From Crocodylus rhombifer (Eukaryota > Chordata > Crocodylia > Crocodylidae): a DNA stretch of 64,000 bases. The position numbers were made by a program, and so were the translations under genes. The notes under the pieces are model-generated. The model saw nothing but the letters and a program-made list of their open reading frames with translations. It ran no database searches and was not told the origin of the DNA. The stretch lies in contig JAVSML010000048.1 in the NCBI GenBank assembly GCA_038503035.1, positions 622,541-686,540 of the forward strand. The letters run 5' to 3'. How positions within the stretch are numbered: position 1 is the first letter of the stretch; every line of letters starts with the position of its first letter. Below, one piece after another: positions 24,516 through 34,870 of the stretch.

Positions 24516-25454
24516 CCAGTTTTCAGGCCCTGTTTAAATGGTCTGTTTTTAAATCCATTACTAGAACAGTTAGTAGCCTTTACCCTCATTTGACAGATTT
24601 AAGGCCCTTTTAAAACTTGCAGCAAGACGCACTGTTCCCTGAATTCCAGCTGGTACAATGTCATCATCTAAGTTTGTAAAAGCCAGAAGCTGCAGGTTCC
24701 CTGAGCTCTTCTAGGACTAACCTTAGTTCTGTTGGTCCTGAATCTCTCAACCTCTTATCTTCTAAAGGCATTGGCAAATCTACCCGTAGACTAGCTTAAC
24801 TCATTTCTGATGTAGGTGTCATTGGGAACGGCATGGAAGTGACTTCATTCATTAAAAAGTTTCTACCATTACCTTCTACACACTATTAAGTTTGTGGGCC
24901 ACTAAACTCCTGCCATTGCCTGAGTTAACAGTTTTGTTTTTTTTTCCTCACCTGGCAGGTTCATGCATATCATGATGTTTTGTGCCAGATATTGGAATGG
25001 TTGGTGCAAGAGCAGGGACTTTGGAGAGACTCTGTGCCAATGAGTGTTTTTAGAGCACGTGTATACAGTGCTTTGCCTGTGGGCGGTCTTTGGGTGCTAC
25101 CACAAGACGGAGAACAAATAATAATGGCTTCTCATTGCTGCTAGTTGTTAGTAGATTATAGAATTTCAACCTCGGTATTTCAGACTTCTTTTTTACCCCC
25201 TAAAGTCTCAGTGTTTTGTTGAAGATAAGCTGGTTCACAGAGCGTTGGCCAAGCTGCTGCTTTAATCACATCCTGACAGCGATCTGTTCTTGAGCACTGA
25301 TTTTTGTCCTCCCTACTGTGCAAACCAGCGAAGGTGATGTAGCCTCTGACTATGCCTTGGACTCTTGTTAGGTTGTCAAATGGATGGTGACCCTCAAAGA
25401 GATGCAGGCAACTTCTACATGTTTTCTAGGACTCTGTGAAGCTTCGGTCCCTGA
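24516..25454. other. non-coding DNA, no gene recognised
   Basis: Unique AT-leaning sequence after the CR1 5' boundary. Nothing is recognised in it. Confidence 0.5.
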
Positions 25455-26010
25455 TTCGATTCGGCGGAGATTTGGCCCGATTCAGAGTCAAATCGGAGAA
25501 TGCTTTAATCTGTCTGAATTAAAATGGAACCCTCTGAATCAATTTGAAGATATTCAGACATAGAGATGGCTTTAAATGTTCCTGTCCACTTCTGGGTCCA
25601 CCAGGGAGCATGCTGCCCCCGCCATGCCTCCCCTGTTTGGCGACTAGTGCCTCCTGGGTCTGGGGGGCACCCGGGGTCGCCCTGTGGCCGATCGCTGACT
25701 TGGGGAGATACGGGGCGGGGGACCCCCAGTGCACTCCCCGGCAGACCCAGAAGTACTTCCAGTCCACTTCTAGGTTTGCTGCTGAGCACATGGAGGGCCC
25801 CCCTGTGCTCCTGTGGGATGCTCCATCAGCCCCAGCATTGCAGTGATCATGAGCTGCAGCTGCTACCTCGAGGTATGTAGAAAAAACTTTTAAAGCTGTG
25901 TCTGTCTGAATTGCCGATTCTCTGAATCAGCATCAATCGGGGACAGTGATCTGAATCAACAAATGGAATTACTGTCTCTGATTTGGGCCAAATCCAAATC
26001 AAATAGGGCA
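25455..26010. mobile_element. non-autonomous element with imperfect terminal inverted repeats
   Basis: The left end ('gattcgattcggcggagatt', 'tggcccgattcagagtcaaa') is answered in reverse complement by the right end ('gtctctgatttgggccaaat', 'ccaaatcaaataggg'). Both ends repeat the theme 'gattcagag/ctctgaatc'. The ends flank a GC-richer core (about 25580-25860) with open frames in several phases on both strands but no recognised protein. It behaves like an old MITE or a non-autonomous DNA transposon. Boundaries are approximate and no target duplication was found. Confidence 0.5.
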
Positions 26011-27139
26011 TGTTTCTCACACTCATGTTTTTCTTGCTAGGTAAATATTGATCAGCACTGCAAAACAGGGAAATGAAAGGACGGCTGGAAGATCCTCTAG
26101 CAGAGTAGGTGTCATCAGTATCGTCTACATTGACACACACAGTGTTTTTCAGCCTCTTAAGCCAGGGTTTTTGACCTGTCTGGAGAACTAGCTTGGGTTT
26201 TTATTTTAGGGTAGAAGGATAAGGTGAAAAAATTAAAACCTGGTTGTATTTTTAACTTGTACCAGTTTGAGACTTGCTCAAGAGTTATCCATTGCATCTG
26301 TTACAGGTTAGTTTGCATTGTGTTTCTAGCAAAAGCCCAACTTTTCAAGGGCTTGTAATTGGACTGCAGAGGTTGAACTGTGATTTATAGTGGTTTCACC
26401 CTGAGTGGAAGATTTCTGGAGAAGAAACAAATGACTCTACCTTCCCCATGCGTAGTAATTGAAAAATAGCTCACTGTTTTTGAGGGCTATTTTTGTACAA
26501 TTTAAAAACTGCTTCCGTTCAAACTGAAGTGTAGCAAGAGCCTGGAGACAGATTCTCATCTGGGATAAATTGTTACAAGTCCCTTGAAATAAATGGTGTA
26601 TTGATGGTTTACATCCGCTGAGGATCTTGTACCTACTGTAAATATATAAATCTTCATGTTTAGTGTTTTGTTTCCACCCCCACGCACTAAATTCCAGTGA
26701 TTGGATGTTCCTTAATTTTTGCAAAGCAAATTTTATGCATGATGATTGACTAATCTTTCTAAAAGTTTTTACTAGGAAAAGGATTGTTTAAGTAACTGTT
26801 TATAGTACCTAGTTATGGGTTTTTAGATCCAATCAGTAACAGATGTTTTCAAAGTAACCTTCCATAAACATGTGTATACAGTATGTGTTCTCATGCTAGC
26901 CTGTCTCTTCTTCATGGTACCTTTTAGGTAAATCAGATGCATTTTCAAAGTCTGAATGTATACATGGCTGCAGTTGTGCTTACTATTCACAGAAAAAGCA
27001 TGGAGTTGCGTGTCTGCCTAGAAAAGCTTCACAGTCTTGCAGTATAGTACCATGCTATTGCAATCACTCTTGTACCACACTTAAAGACGTTATTTTATTT
27101 CTGGTTTTTATATTAATCAATAATTGCAGCCTCCAAAAA
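26011..27139. other. non-coding DNA, no gene recognised
   Basis: AT-rich unique sequence. I see no gene or repeat that I can support. Confidence 0.5.
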
Positions 27140-27470
27140 TGGGAGTTGGCAAACTATAGCTTGCAGGTCTGATCCGGCCCACCAAGCAACTACATCTTGC
27201 CTGCAGTGAATAGCAGAAGGAGGGGTGGACAGCAGAATCAAAACAACTATAGTTTGGGCCCTGACTTCAATGGGACTTGGAGATGAGGGCTAGGAGCTGA
27301 CAGTAGGGCAGGTGGGGTTTGCAAGAGCAGCCCTCATCAGTGAACGCTGGGGCGGCAGCAGTAGCGGGTGCCATAAAGGGGTGACAGCTGGCTGGGTAAC
27401 AAGCAGCATTCTGACCTCAGATCCGAGTGCCTTGTTTCAGGTTGCCGCTCTTAAAGGTTGCCATCCCCCA
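27140..27470. mobile_element. possible hAT-type non-autonomous element
   Basis: It begins 'tgggagttggcaaactatag' and ends 'ggttgccatccccca', whose reverse complement is tgggggatggcaacc, giving an imperfect inverted repeat of hAT/Charlie type. Internal wording near the left end ('tctgatccggcccacc') is also typical of Charlie-like elements. No 8-bp target duplication is visible, so the call is tentative. Confidence 0.4.
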
Positions 27471-30400
27471 TCCTAAGAGCTAACATCATGTGAAATCAGC
27501 TTAATTTTGCTGCATCATGAAAACAAATGCAAGAGATGTCATCCTATATATTCAGTTTAGCAACTGATTATTTAGTAGATATACCTGGGAAGACTTTTTA
27601 TTTCCATGTCTGTATTGCTTCAGCCAGGTTGTCCTATGCTACTTTACAAGGGGTAGCCTTTTTGGTAGCTCAGCTAACAGGCTTCCATGCAAACGCAAAG
27701 ATCAATTCTTTCTTTAGATTTTTTTTAAAAATCTGTTTCCTGTCAATAAATGTATTTGACTTGAGTTTATTTGGTTTTCTTATTTAATTTAGTGCTCTTG
27801 ACAGATGATACCAGCTTGACAGCTCTGGAATTTGAGGTCCTCTGTCTAAAGGAAAAAATGTGTAATTGCAATGGAAGTTTCATTAGACTGCCCTGCAAAG
27901 CCTATCTCAGCCTGTATAGACAACTTGAGACAGTAATTGTTCCTGACTCTTTTTCCCTGCTGATCTTTGCTTGGTGTATAGAGACCCTACATAATTAGGG
28001 AATGGGATGAAATAAGCAACTCATTAACTCTTGGGGACATGAGCTCTCCTTTCATTTTATCAGGGTATAGCCCCTACCTCATCCTTTACTAGGGCCTTAG
28101 CTGAAAATAATCTTTCCATGATGGTAACTCAAGTGTAATGACTTCTGGTTGCCACCCACATAGCCCTGACTGATACAAAAGGCTCCACATTTCCCCATCG
28201 TTCCTCTGAACCAATCAGGATTTATCAGGTTTCAGGGTCAATTTTCCTAACAAACTACATTGTTTCATAGGGCGCCCCTTCACCCTGCACATATAACCAC
28301 TATTACATTAAATAATTCTGTATTATAGCAAGAGACAATATTATTGCTATGTACTTGCTACTTATCTTTCCTTCCACTTATTAATGAATATATTGCTCCC
28401 AAAAAATTGTTCTGAACTCTCAGCTGAAGGAGGTGTGTCACCTCCTTCAAGTTCTTCTCCTGTGAGGAAGGTATCCAAATGGACCATAAAATATGGCTGA
28501 AATAGCGAAGGGATGCATGTCCTCGGGAATGACCTGTGTTTACGATGACCATTGGTATTCATGATGTGCTGCTCTGACCGGCTTACACTTACTGAGAGCA
28601 CCTATATCCGCCTACCAGCCTTTTTCAGAAGGGAAAGTGCCAGGGGCATTATGTCCTTTGCTGTTTGATAAGGTAGCATGGGGATGTTGTATGGGACCAG
28701 ACTATCTCCCCTAGGAAGTAAGAAACTCCAGGTGTTACTTCAGTGTTGCACAGATTTTTAAATCGCATGTGGGAACAACTTTTTTTTTAAGATGACTCTT
28801 CCTGAATTCCTGTGTTTGCTTAACCAACATCAGCTGCTCAAGTAATTGTATAAAAATGCAACTTGTATAAACACTCATAAACAAAAAGAACTTTACTGAG
28901 CTGGGCATGGGGGGAAAAGCCAATGCACCGGGTCCTCATAGTTATTGGTATAAATCCATTGAAATCAATGGAACTAAAGTGCCTAAAAATTCTGCTGAAC
29001 TCAATATTAATATGCCAGGGTCCCTTCCAAGAGCTAGCAGGCACATGCAACATTACAATTAAATGGAGTGCTCAATAGCCCCAGCTATGCACCAGGAATC
29101 CTTCGTGGTAAGTGTGATGCCAACAGAGAACAAGACAGCTGCTGCCCCGAAGAGCTGTTGATCAAGACATGCATGTGCACGTAGGTGGGAGGAGGTGGGG
29201 TAGAAAGCTATCTAAAATGAAGCTTGCCCATTTTGTAGTGTGGTACAGCAGCGTAGCAGGTACTTTAACCTGAGCTGGCAGCTTTTCTCTGACGGATGTG
29301 GTCCCCTCGTTTCTGATTGTTGGAGGTGCATGAATTGAAATTTGACAGTGCCCTTCTATTGCAGGGCTCAGGGAAAAGCCTGGGTGCATTTGAGACAAAT
29401 TAATTGAAAATCTGACCTCTGCTATTGTGCTTTGGGCTAGGTGAAATAGGAATCCGAGCATACTCATCTGGCTTTCATTTGGAAGCCGTATGCTACAGTA
29501 ATTCCTTATTTTCTTTCCAGTGTAGACTGCATGTTAACTTTTATCATTTTACTAGGTTTTAGTTTTCTTATTTTTTCATTGCGTCTTGACTCCAGGTATA
29601 CATGTCAACGTTGTGAAACAGGAATCCGCATTTTAAAGTTCATATTTAGGCCAGTGTCATGGGAGGGGGGAGGGAATAATGGCATCTTAAATGGGACTGA
29701 CTGAAAAATGGATCTTTTTAATGCTCATTTTAATTTGGAATCATAAGCCACAAAAAGTCATGGATATTTTAGATGCAAAATTAGAAACCAGTGGGAGAGA
29801 TGCAAAGCACTTGTTTTTGGCTCTGCTACTTAGATTTTCATCTCACGTGACTGACAGCAAAGTTGTGCTACTGCCACATTTTTCAGAGAACAAGAGCAGC
29901 AGTTCAGCTATTCCATGTCTCGCTGGGGTGATTTATTGGAACCCTAGGCCTTTAGCATAATGTTTACTTACAAAAATATTATACATCAGCCACTTTACAT
30001 GATTTAATAGGCACAAGTACTTTTCCACATTTAAGATTTTAAATGAATGAATGAGTTAAACAAATAGACTTTTTTTTCTTTCTTTCTGTTTTGTGTAATG
30101 ATGCGGAGGCACAATGAATCGGTATGAAATGTCTACTGTAAATTATAGCAGAGTGCTCAGTTTTCATTAGCGTTTCTTCAAACTGCTGCTTTTTTCCAGT
30201 TGCTAGCATACAGACTGACTGATTTGGGCTTCATAATTCAGTTATTGACATAAAGTAAGATAAAGCAGGGCGCGTAATGTTTTAACAAAAACCAGCATAC
30301 AGCTCATCCATCGGCTTGCCTGATCTGAGGTCTAAAGTAGTGTTTTTTTTCTCTAAAATGTAAGCCTAAAGGCAGTGGTAACTCTCTGGCTTCTAAGCAT

Positions 30401-30825
30401 TTCATCCACATCAACCTTACAATTTAAGTTTGTTCTTGTAGAAAGTAGGGTAAGAGGTTACAAAGTCATTGTCCTCTTGCTTGTTCATGCATTGCTCCCT
30501 GCCACTTAAGGTACTTGCTTTGCCCATAAGAAAATGGCTGAGGTTACAAGCTATTTTCCACTCCTGCTGGCAGACAGCCAACCATATAAGAACTTTGTAG
30601 TTACTTCTGATCTACCTTTAATCTGTTCAAAATTCTGTTTTTCCTTTAGCTTCCCACTCATGAGCTTTTGCTACCCCCCCTCCCCCTTTTTTTCCCCAAA
30701 TGACTTCTGGGTAAAATAAAAATAGTTTGATTGCTAGGTAAGTAAGAAACATGCCTACCAAGGAATATTATTGCTTAACTTTTTTTTTAAATAACCAATG
30801 AGATGGCTAGGAAGAAAGTATAGGT
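27471..30825. other. non-coding DNA, no gene recognised
   Basis: Unique AT-rich sequence. A stretch near 28945-28985 ('ccattgaaatcaatggaact') resembles the common ancient-repeat theme built on 'ttcaatgga'. Open frames are short and featureless. Confidence 0.5.
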
Positions 30826-31022
30826 AGCAGTATGGCCAAGTGCCCGAGCACTGGAATGGCACTGTGAAGAGTTGGCTCCTCTTCCTCTGCACTAGCCTGA
30901 TAGTGATAACCTGGCATTTGCGCTTCAAATCCTCTCTCTCTGAAATGGTGATAGGGTTGCCGATCTCCTTTTTAAGGCACTTTGAGATCTACTGCTGAAA
31001 AGTAGAGCTTGTTATTCTTCTT
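30826..31022 (+). mobile_element. MIR/CORE-SINE-like element
   Basis: It starts with a tRNA-like head ('tagcagtatggccaagtg', 'cccgagcactggaatggcac'), continues with 'cctctctctctgaaatggtg' in the core position, and ends 'aaggcactttgagatctact' and 'gctgaaaagtagagcttgtt'. That end matches the L2-derived tail shared by sauropsid MIR-like SINEs (tttgagatctactgatgaaaagtgct). It is moderately diverged and about 197 bp. No intact Pol III B box is seen. Confidence 0.6.
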
Positions 31023-32399
31023 ACAGCTGACTCCAACATGACTTGACACGAGGAGTCAAACTTGCAAGCTCTCTTGTCCTTCACATAACTTGTGACAGCC
31101 GGTCAAATTTTTTATTCACATAAATGACCTGATCTGGCTGTTAAAGTTACAACTATAAAGAAAAACCTGAAATTCTTGTGTGAGCCCATGACTCCATCAG
31201 CTGGGACTTTAAGAAAAGCACCAAATATGGGACACAGACTCCCTGTTTTGAAATCCTAAGGCCTAGGCACACCATTATCTCCCTGCATAGTGAAGCAGTT
31301 TTTCAGATAGGTTATCTAAGACCATGGAGGTTTTTGGATTGGCTGTCCAGATATACTTCATGTCAGTTTGTATAAATCTAAGTATACTGCTCTTGAGATG
31401 TTTTCATCTTAAGTTGACGACAGACAGGAGTCCTTAGAGAGCTTCTGTACTATGGCTGCTGCTACTTAATTCCAGATGGTTTTCAAACAAAAGTATCAAT
31501 TTTTAATTGTTAAACCAAGTTAACATGGGCTTGCTCCATCTTCCTTCCTGTAGACTTGCAAGTATTATGCCAGGAGGTCTCTTGAGATGTCTGCATTTTC
31601 TTGAATGTAAAGGGACTGGATCTTTAAAAATAAACTCTTGTCTGCCTTTAAGGTTAATGCTCAGCATAAATTTGCTTAAGTTACTTAAGGAAATGCTCCT
31701 GCTACTGTCTCTGAGGGCACCACTAAACGTCTAAGTACAAGAGGAAGAAGGTTCAATCCCCTGGATGGCTTTTTCGTAATTTTGTTATGTACCTGCAATG
31801 ACAACACTCAGGCAAAAATGTTCCCGGGAATTTTGCAAATAATGCAAATAATGATGCTGTTGTTCAGTGCACTGACCTTTCTCTAAATGCTCTTTCCATT
31901 ATTTCTTCCTTTTTTTTCTTCTTGCCTTCTATTTTTTTGGATAATGGAGTTACACCAATGTAGGTGGAATCCTGCATAGGGCATCTGTTTGTTGGCAGTA
32001 CAAAATATGAAGAATAATCATGCTATAATACAACACCAGTGGTGTCAGTACCTTTTGCATGTTTCATTCTTGCTTACCATTTAGTTCAACCCCCTGGGTT
32101 CATTGATAAAAGGGAATATTGTTTCAGAAGAGCAGCTGCCGTCACATGCCAGCTTATTTAATGGGTTGAGATGGAACACTGCTTGAAACTATAGAAGAAC
32201 TGTGTCATGGGGCTGACACTTTGGAGTTATGCTACTTCTTCCATTTAGATTGATTTATTGTAGCTGGAAAGTTACCCTCTTAATGGGTTCATGTTGGATA
32301 GAGCAGCAGTTTACTTACTGCTTGCCACTTCAGCATGCATCTTTTGGGTTGAAGTGTATTGTATGTTTCCTGATACTGTTCATCATATAATACTGGTTT
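31023..32399. other. non-coding DNA, no gene recognised
   Basis: No gene recognised. Near 31945-31975 'ggagttacaccaatgtaggt' resembles an ancient CR1-L3/L2-type tail word, too short to call with confidence. Confidence 0.45.
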
Positions 32400-32588
32400 C
32401 AGGTATCCAGGTTGTAGCTGTATTGGTCTAAAAGCAAAAGGAATCAGGACTCATGGTAGAGGTGATATCATTTATTAGATCAACTCGATTTTTGCAAAAA
32501 AATTAAAGAATTGAATTAAAGTTTATTTTTTGTTGCAAAAATCTAGTTGGTCTAATAAAACGATACCACCTCTACCGCGAGTTCTGAT
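32400..32588 (-). mobile_element. foldback element, family 2, copy 1
   Basis: On the minus strand it runs from 'cagaactcgcggtagaggtg' through 'ttagaccaactagatttttg', an AT-rich loop, the inverted arm 'gcaaaaatcgagttgatcta' to 'acctctaccatgagtcctga', then the tail 'ttttagaccaatacagctac' and 'aacctggatacctgaaa'. The tail is homologous to that of family 1 (ttagaccaacacggctacaacc), while the arms differ. As in the other copies, only one end has the tail. Confidence 0.7.
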
Positions 32589-32857
32589 AATGTTGGTTTA
32601 GCATTCTCTTATGGTGTGTTTTCAGCCAGGTTTGTGACTGTAAACATGCCATAAATATTACAATACACGTTTCCATGCAAATAGCATCATCCTTTTCAGA
32701 TGTTTGTATTCCAAATTCTTGGGAAGATATTGTACCTATTAGCACTGCAGCGACATCTTGCCTAGGGAAGAAGGATCTGGCTTGTGTGCTATCAGCTGAA
32801 TAAGTTCAGTGAAGTCTTTGTGCAGAACCTCTTCTGGGTGGCAGTGGAAGGAACAAA

Positions 32858-33677
32858 GCTCAGTTAGGCTCCGGAGCAGTGAGAGACGCGCGGGTGAAGC
32901 CCGCTGCGCCCCCGCTCCCCCGAAGCCCCCCAGACACCCCTTCAGCAGCCGCAGAGCTCCCTGCTGACCCCCAGCACAGCCGGAGGTAAGTGGGCTCGTG
33001 GTGGGAAGGGGTTAACTCCTCGCTCCCTGGGAGGAGGCCGCTGCCTGGTGCTGGGCCGGGTCAAGCCCCTGCCCAGGCCCCTACTTGGCCCAGCCCCCCA
33101 GGGAGTGACAAGAGAAAGAGTGGGGTACTCACCAGTCCCCCTCCTGTAGGGCAGGGCCCCCCAAATCCCAGGCAGGGCCCCCCTGGCCTGAGAAACCAGC
33201 GTTCCCCAATGGCAGGCCCACTGTGCATGCACGCAGTTTAAAAGGGCCTGCCAAACAGGGGAAAAAAAGAAAAAAAAAAAGCTCAGTTAGGCTCCGGAGT
33301 GGTGAGAGACGTGCGGGTGAAGCCTGCTGCGCCCCCGCTCCCCCGAAGCCCCCCAGACATCCCCTCAGCAGCCACAGAGCCCCCTGCCGACCCCCAGCAC
33401 AGCCGGAGGCAAGCGGGCTCGTGGTGGGAAGGGGTTAACTCCTTGCTCCCTGGGAGGAGGCGGCTGCCTGGTGCTGGCCGGGTCAAGCCCCCACCCAGGA
33501 CCCTACTTGGCCCAGCCCCCCAGGGAGCCCTGCAACCGGAGCCGCGCGAACAGGCTGCGTAAACAGGCGCTCGAGTTAGCGCGGAGTTCACACAGGAGAG
33601 GGCGCGGGAGGGCACGAGACCCTGCCTGCGACCCCGACAGAGTAGTCAGTCCCAGCCGTAGCCAGCCTACCAGGGGC
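32858..33677 (+). promoter_or_regulatory. CR1 5' UTR with tandem promoter-like monomers
   Basis: A unit starting 'gctcagttaggctccggag' occurs at 32858 and again at 33281, a period of 423 bp. The shared part is about 245 bp (32858-33105 and 33281-33524) and GC-rich with many CpGs. Unit 1 then has about 175 bp of its own, ending in an A-rich run (near 33262-33280). Unit 2 is cut short and joined to the sequence leading into ORF1. This layout, a full monomer followed by a truncated monomer tethered to ORF1, is like the monomeric promoters of mouse L1. Promoter function is inferred from position and composition only. Unit 1 also carries a perfect splice-donor word (GAG|GTAAGT, 32986) that unit 2 lacks. 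Confidence 0.7.
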
Positions 33678-34799
33678 ATGACACGGATGGGCACGCGCCG
33701 CACCCCGAGGGTCCCCTCGGGCTCTGCGGCCCCCCTATTGGGCACCTCAGAGACGGCCACCCAGACGGAGCCCATGGTTCCGGGCTCCACGCAGACGGAG
33801 CCCCTGGCTCTTGGCTGCGGGGGCTGCCTGTCCCTTTTTCAGGCTTTGGGGCCCGGGAGCATAGCCACCTCCCTTTGCGGGATTTGCTCCCTACTGGGGT
33901 CTCTGGCGCGCCAGCTGGAGGAGCTCCAGGCCACAGTCCAGAGACTGCGTGCCATCAGAGACTGCGAGCAGGAGATTGACTCCTACTGCCAGGCCCTTCT
34001 CCCCCGGGAGCTGCAGGGTAGAGCACCGTCTCCCTCCAGGACTAAGGAGGACTCTGGGACCTCCCGCTCTGCCCAGTCAGGGCCATGGACCAAGGTGGTC
34101 AAGGGCCCTAAGGCCCGCCACACCAAGGCCCCTCCCTTGCCAGAACTTAGCAACAGGTTCGCACCCCTTGCAGCCCCAGCAGAGCCTGCTCAGTTGTCAG
34201 CTCCCGCAGGCAACCCAGGCTCAACCACAGCTACTGGCCCCGCTCTCCCCAAGTCAAAGCGAAAGGTGTTTGTTGTGGGAGACTCCATCCTGCGGGGCAC
34301 TGAGGGGACAATCTGCTGCCCCAACCCCTTAGCCCGGGAAGTCTGCTGCTTCCCGGGGGCCCGCATCCAAGACATTGCGGAGAGGATCCCACAGCTCCTC
34401 CGGCCCACAGACCACTACCCCATGCTCCTTATTCACATGGGCACCAATAACATGGCTCGGAGCACCCCCAGCCAGGTCATGAGGCGCTACAGGGAGTTGG
34501 GAGCGGAGCTTAGGGGTCTGGGAGCTCAGGTGGTGTTTTCCTCGATCCTCCCAGTCTCGGGCTATGGGCTGAGGAGGGAGAGGAGGATCCACGCGGTGAA
34601 CCAAAGACTGCGGAGCTGGTGTCATCGGAAAGGCTTTGGCTTCCATGACCACAGCCCGCTCTTTGGCGAGAGAGGCAGTGAGCTGCTGGGAAGAGATGGC
34701 CTCCACCTCTCTCCCCTGGGGAGGAGGCTCTTCTCAACCAGGCTGGCTGACCTGCTCCACCGGAGGATGGGGGGACTACTGCCACTGCTGGCCCGCTGA
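33678..34799 (+). CDS. CR1 ORF1 protein, Cys-pair/coiled-coil/SGNH-esterase type
   Basis: This is an intact 373-residue frame from ATG 33678; the frame is open upstream to at least 33471 but has no ATG there. In order: a basic N-terminus, two TQTEP motifs (TQT at residues 28-30 and 38-40), a Cys pair array CGGC (47-50) and CGIC (67-70) like a PHD/zinc knuckle, a helical Leu/Gln/Glu-rich coiled-coil-like stretch (about 72-105), a Pro/Ser/Thr-rich linker, and an SGNH-hydrolase domain (about 196-355). The last has GDSIL (Ser203), GTNN (255-258) and DGLHL (Asp340, His343), so the catalytic residues look complete. Esterase-type ORF1 is known for CR1 clade elements and is thought to bind RNA or lipid interfaces in the retrotransposition particle. 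Its frame end overlaps the open frame of ORF2. Confidence 0.92.
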   Translation: MTRMGTRRTPRVPSGSAAPLLGTSETATQTEPMVPGSTQTEPLALGCGGCLSLFQALGPGSIATSLCGICSLLGSLARQLEELQATVQRLRAIRDCEQEIDSYCQALLPRELQGRAPSPSRTKEDSGTSRSAQSGPWTKVVKGPKARHTKAPPLPELSNRFAPLAAPAEPAQLSAPAGNPGSTTATGPALPKSKRKVFVVGDSILRGTEGTICCPNPLAREVCCFPGARIQDIAERIPQLLRPTDHYPMLLIHMGTNNMARSTPSQVMRRYRELGAELRGLGAQVVFSSILPVSGYGLRRERRIHAVNQRLRSWCHRKGFGFHDHSPLFGERGSELLGRDGLHLSPLGRRLFSTRLADLLHRRMGGLLPLLAR

Positions 34800-34870
34800 G
34801 CGACCCTTGCAAAGCCAGCAGACCAAGGCACTTAAGGGAGCCCACCCCTGCCCTAGCCCTGGCACAATCT

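Noticed and set aside
31740..31770. Pol III B-box-like word 'ggttcaatcccc', possible tRNA or SINE
   Set aside because: No A box at the right distance and no cloverleaf arms could be made.
32880..33530. GC-rich, CpG-rich stretch that looks like a host-gene CpG island promoter
   Set aside because: It is the duplicated 5' UTR of the CR1 element and leads directly into CR1 ORF1; no host exon follows.
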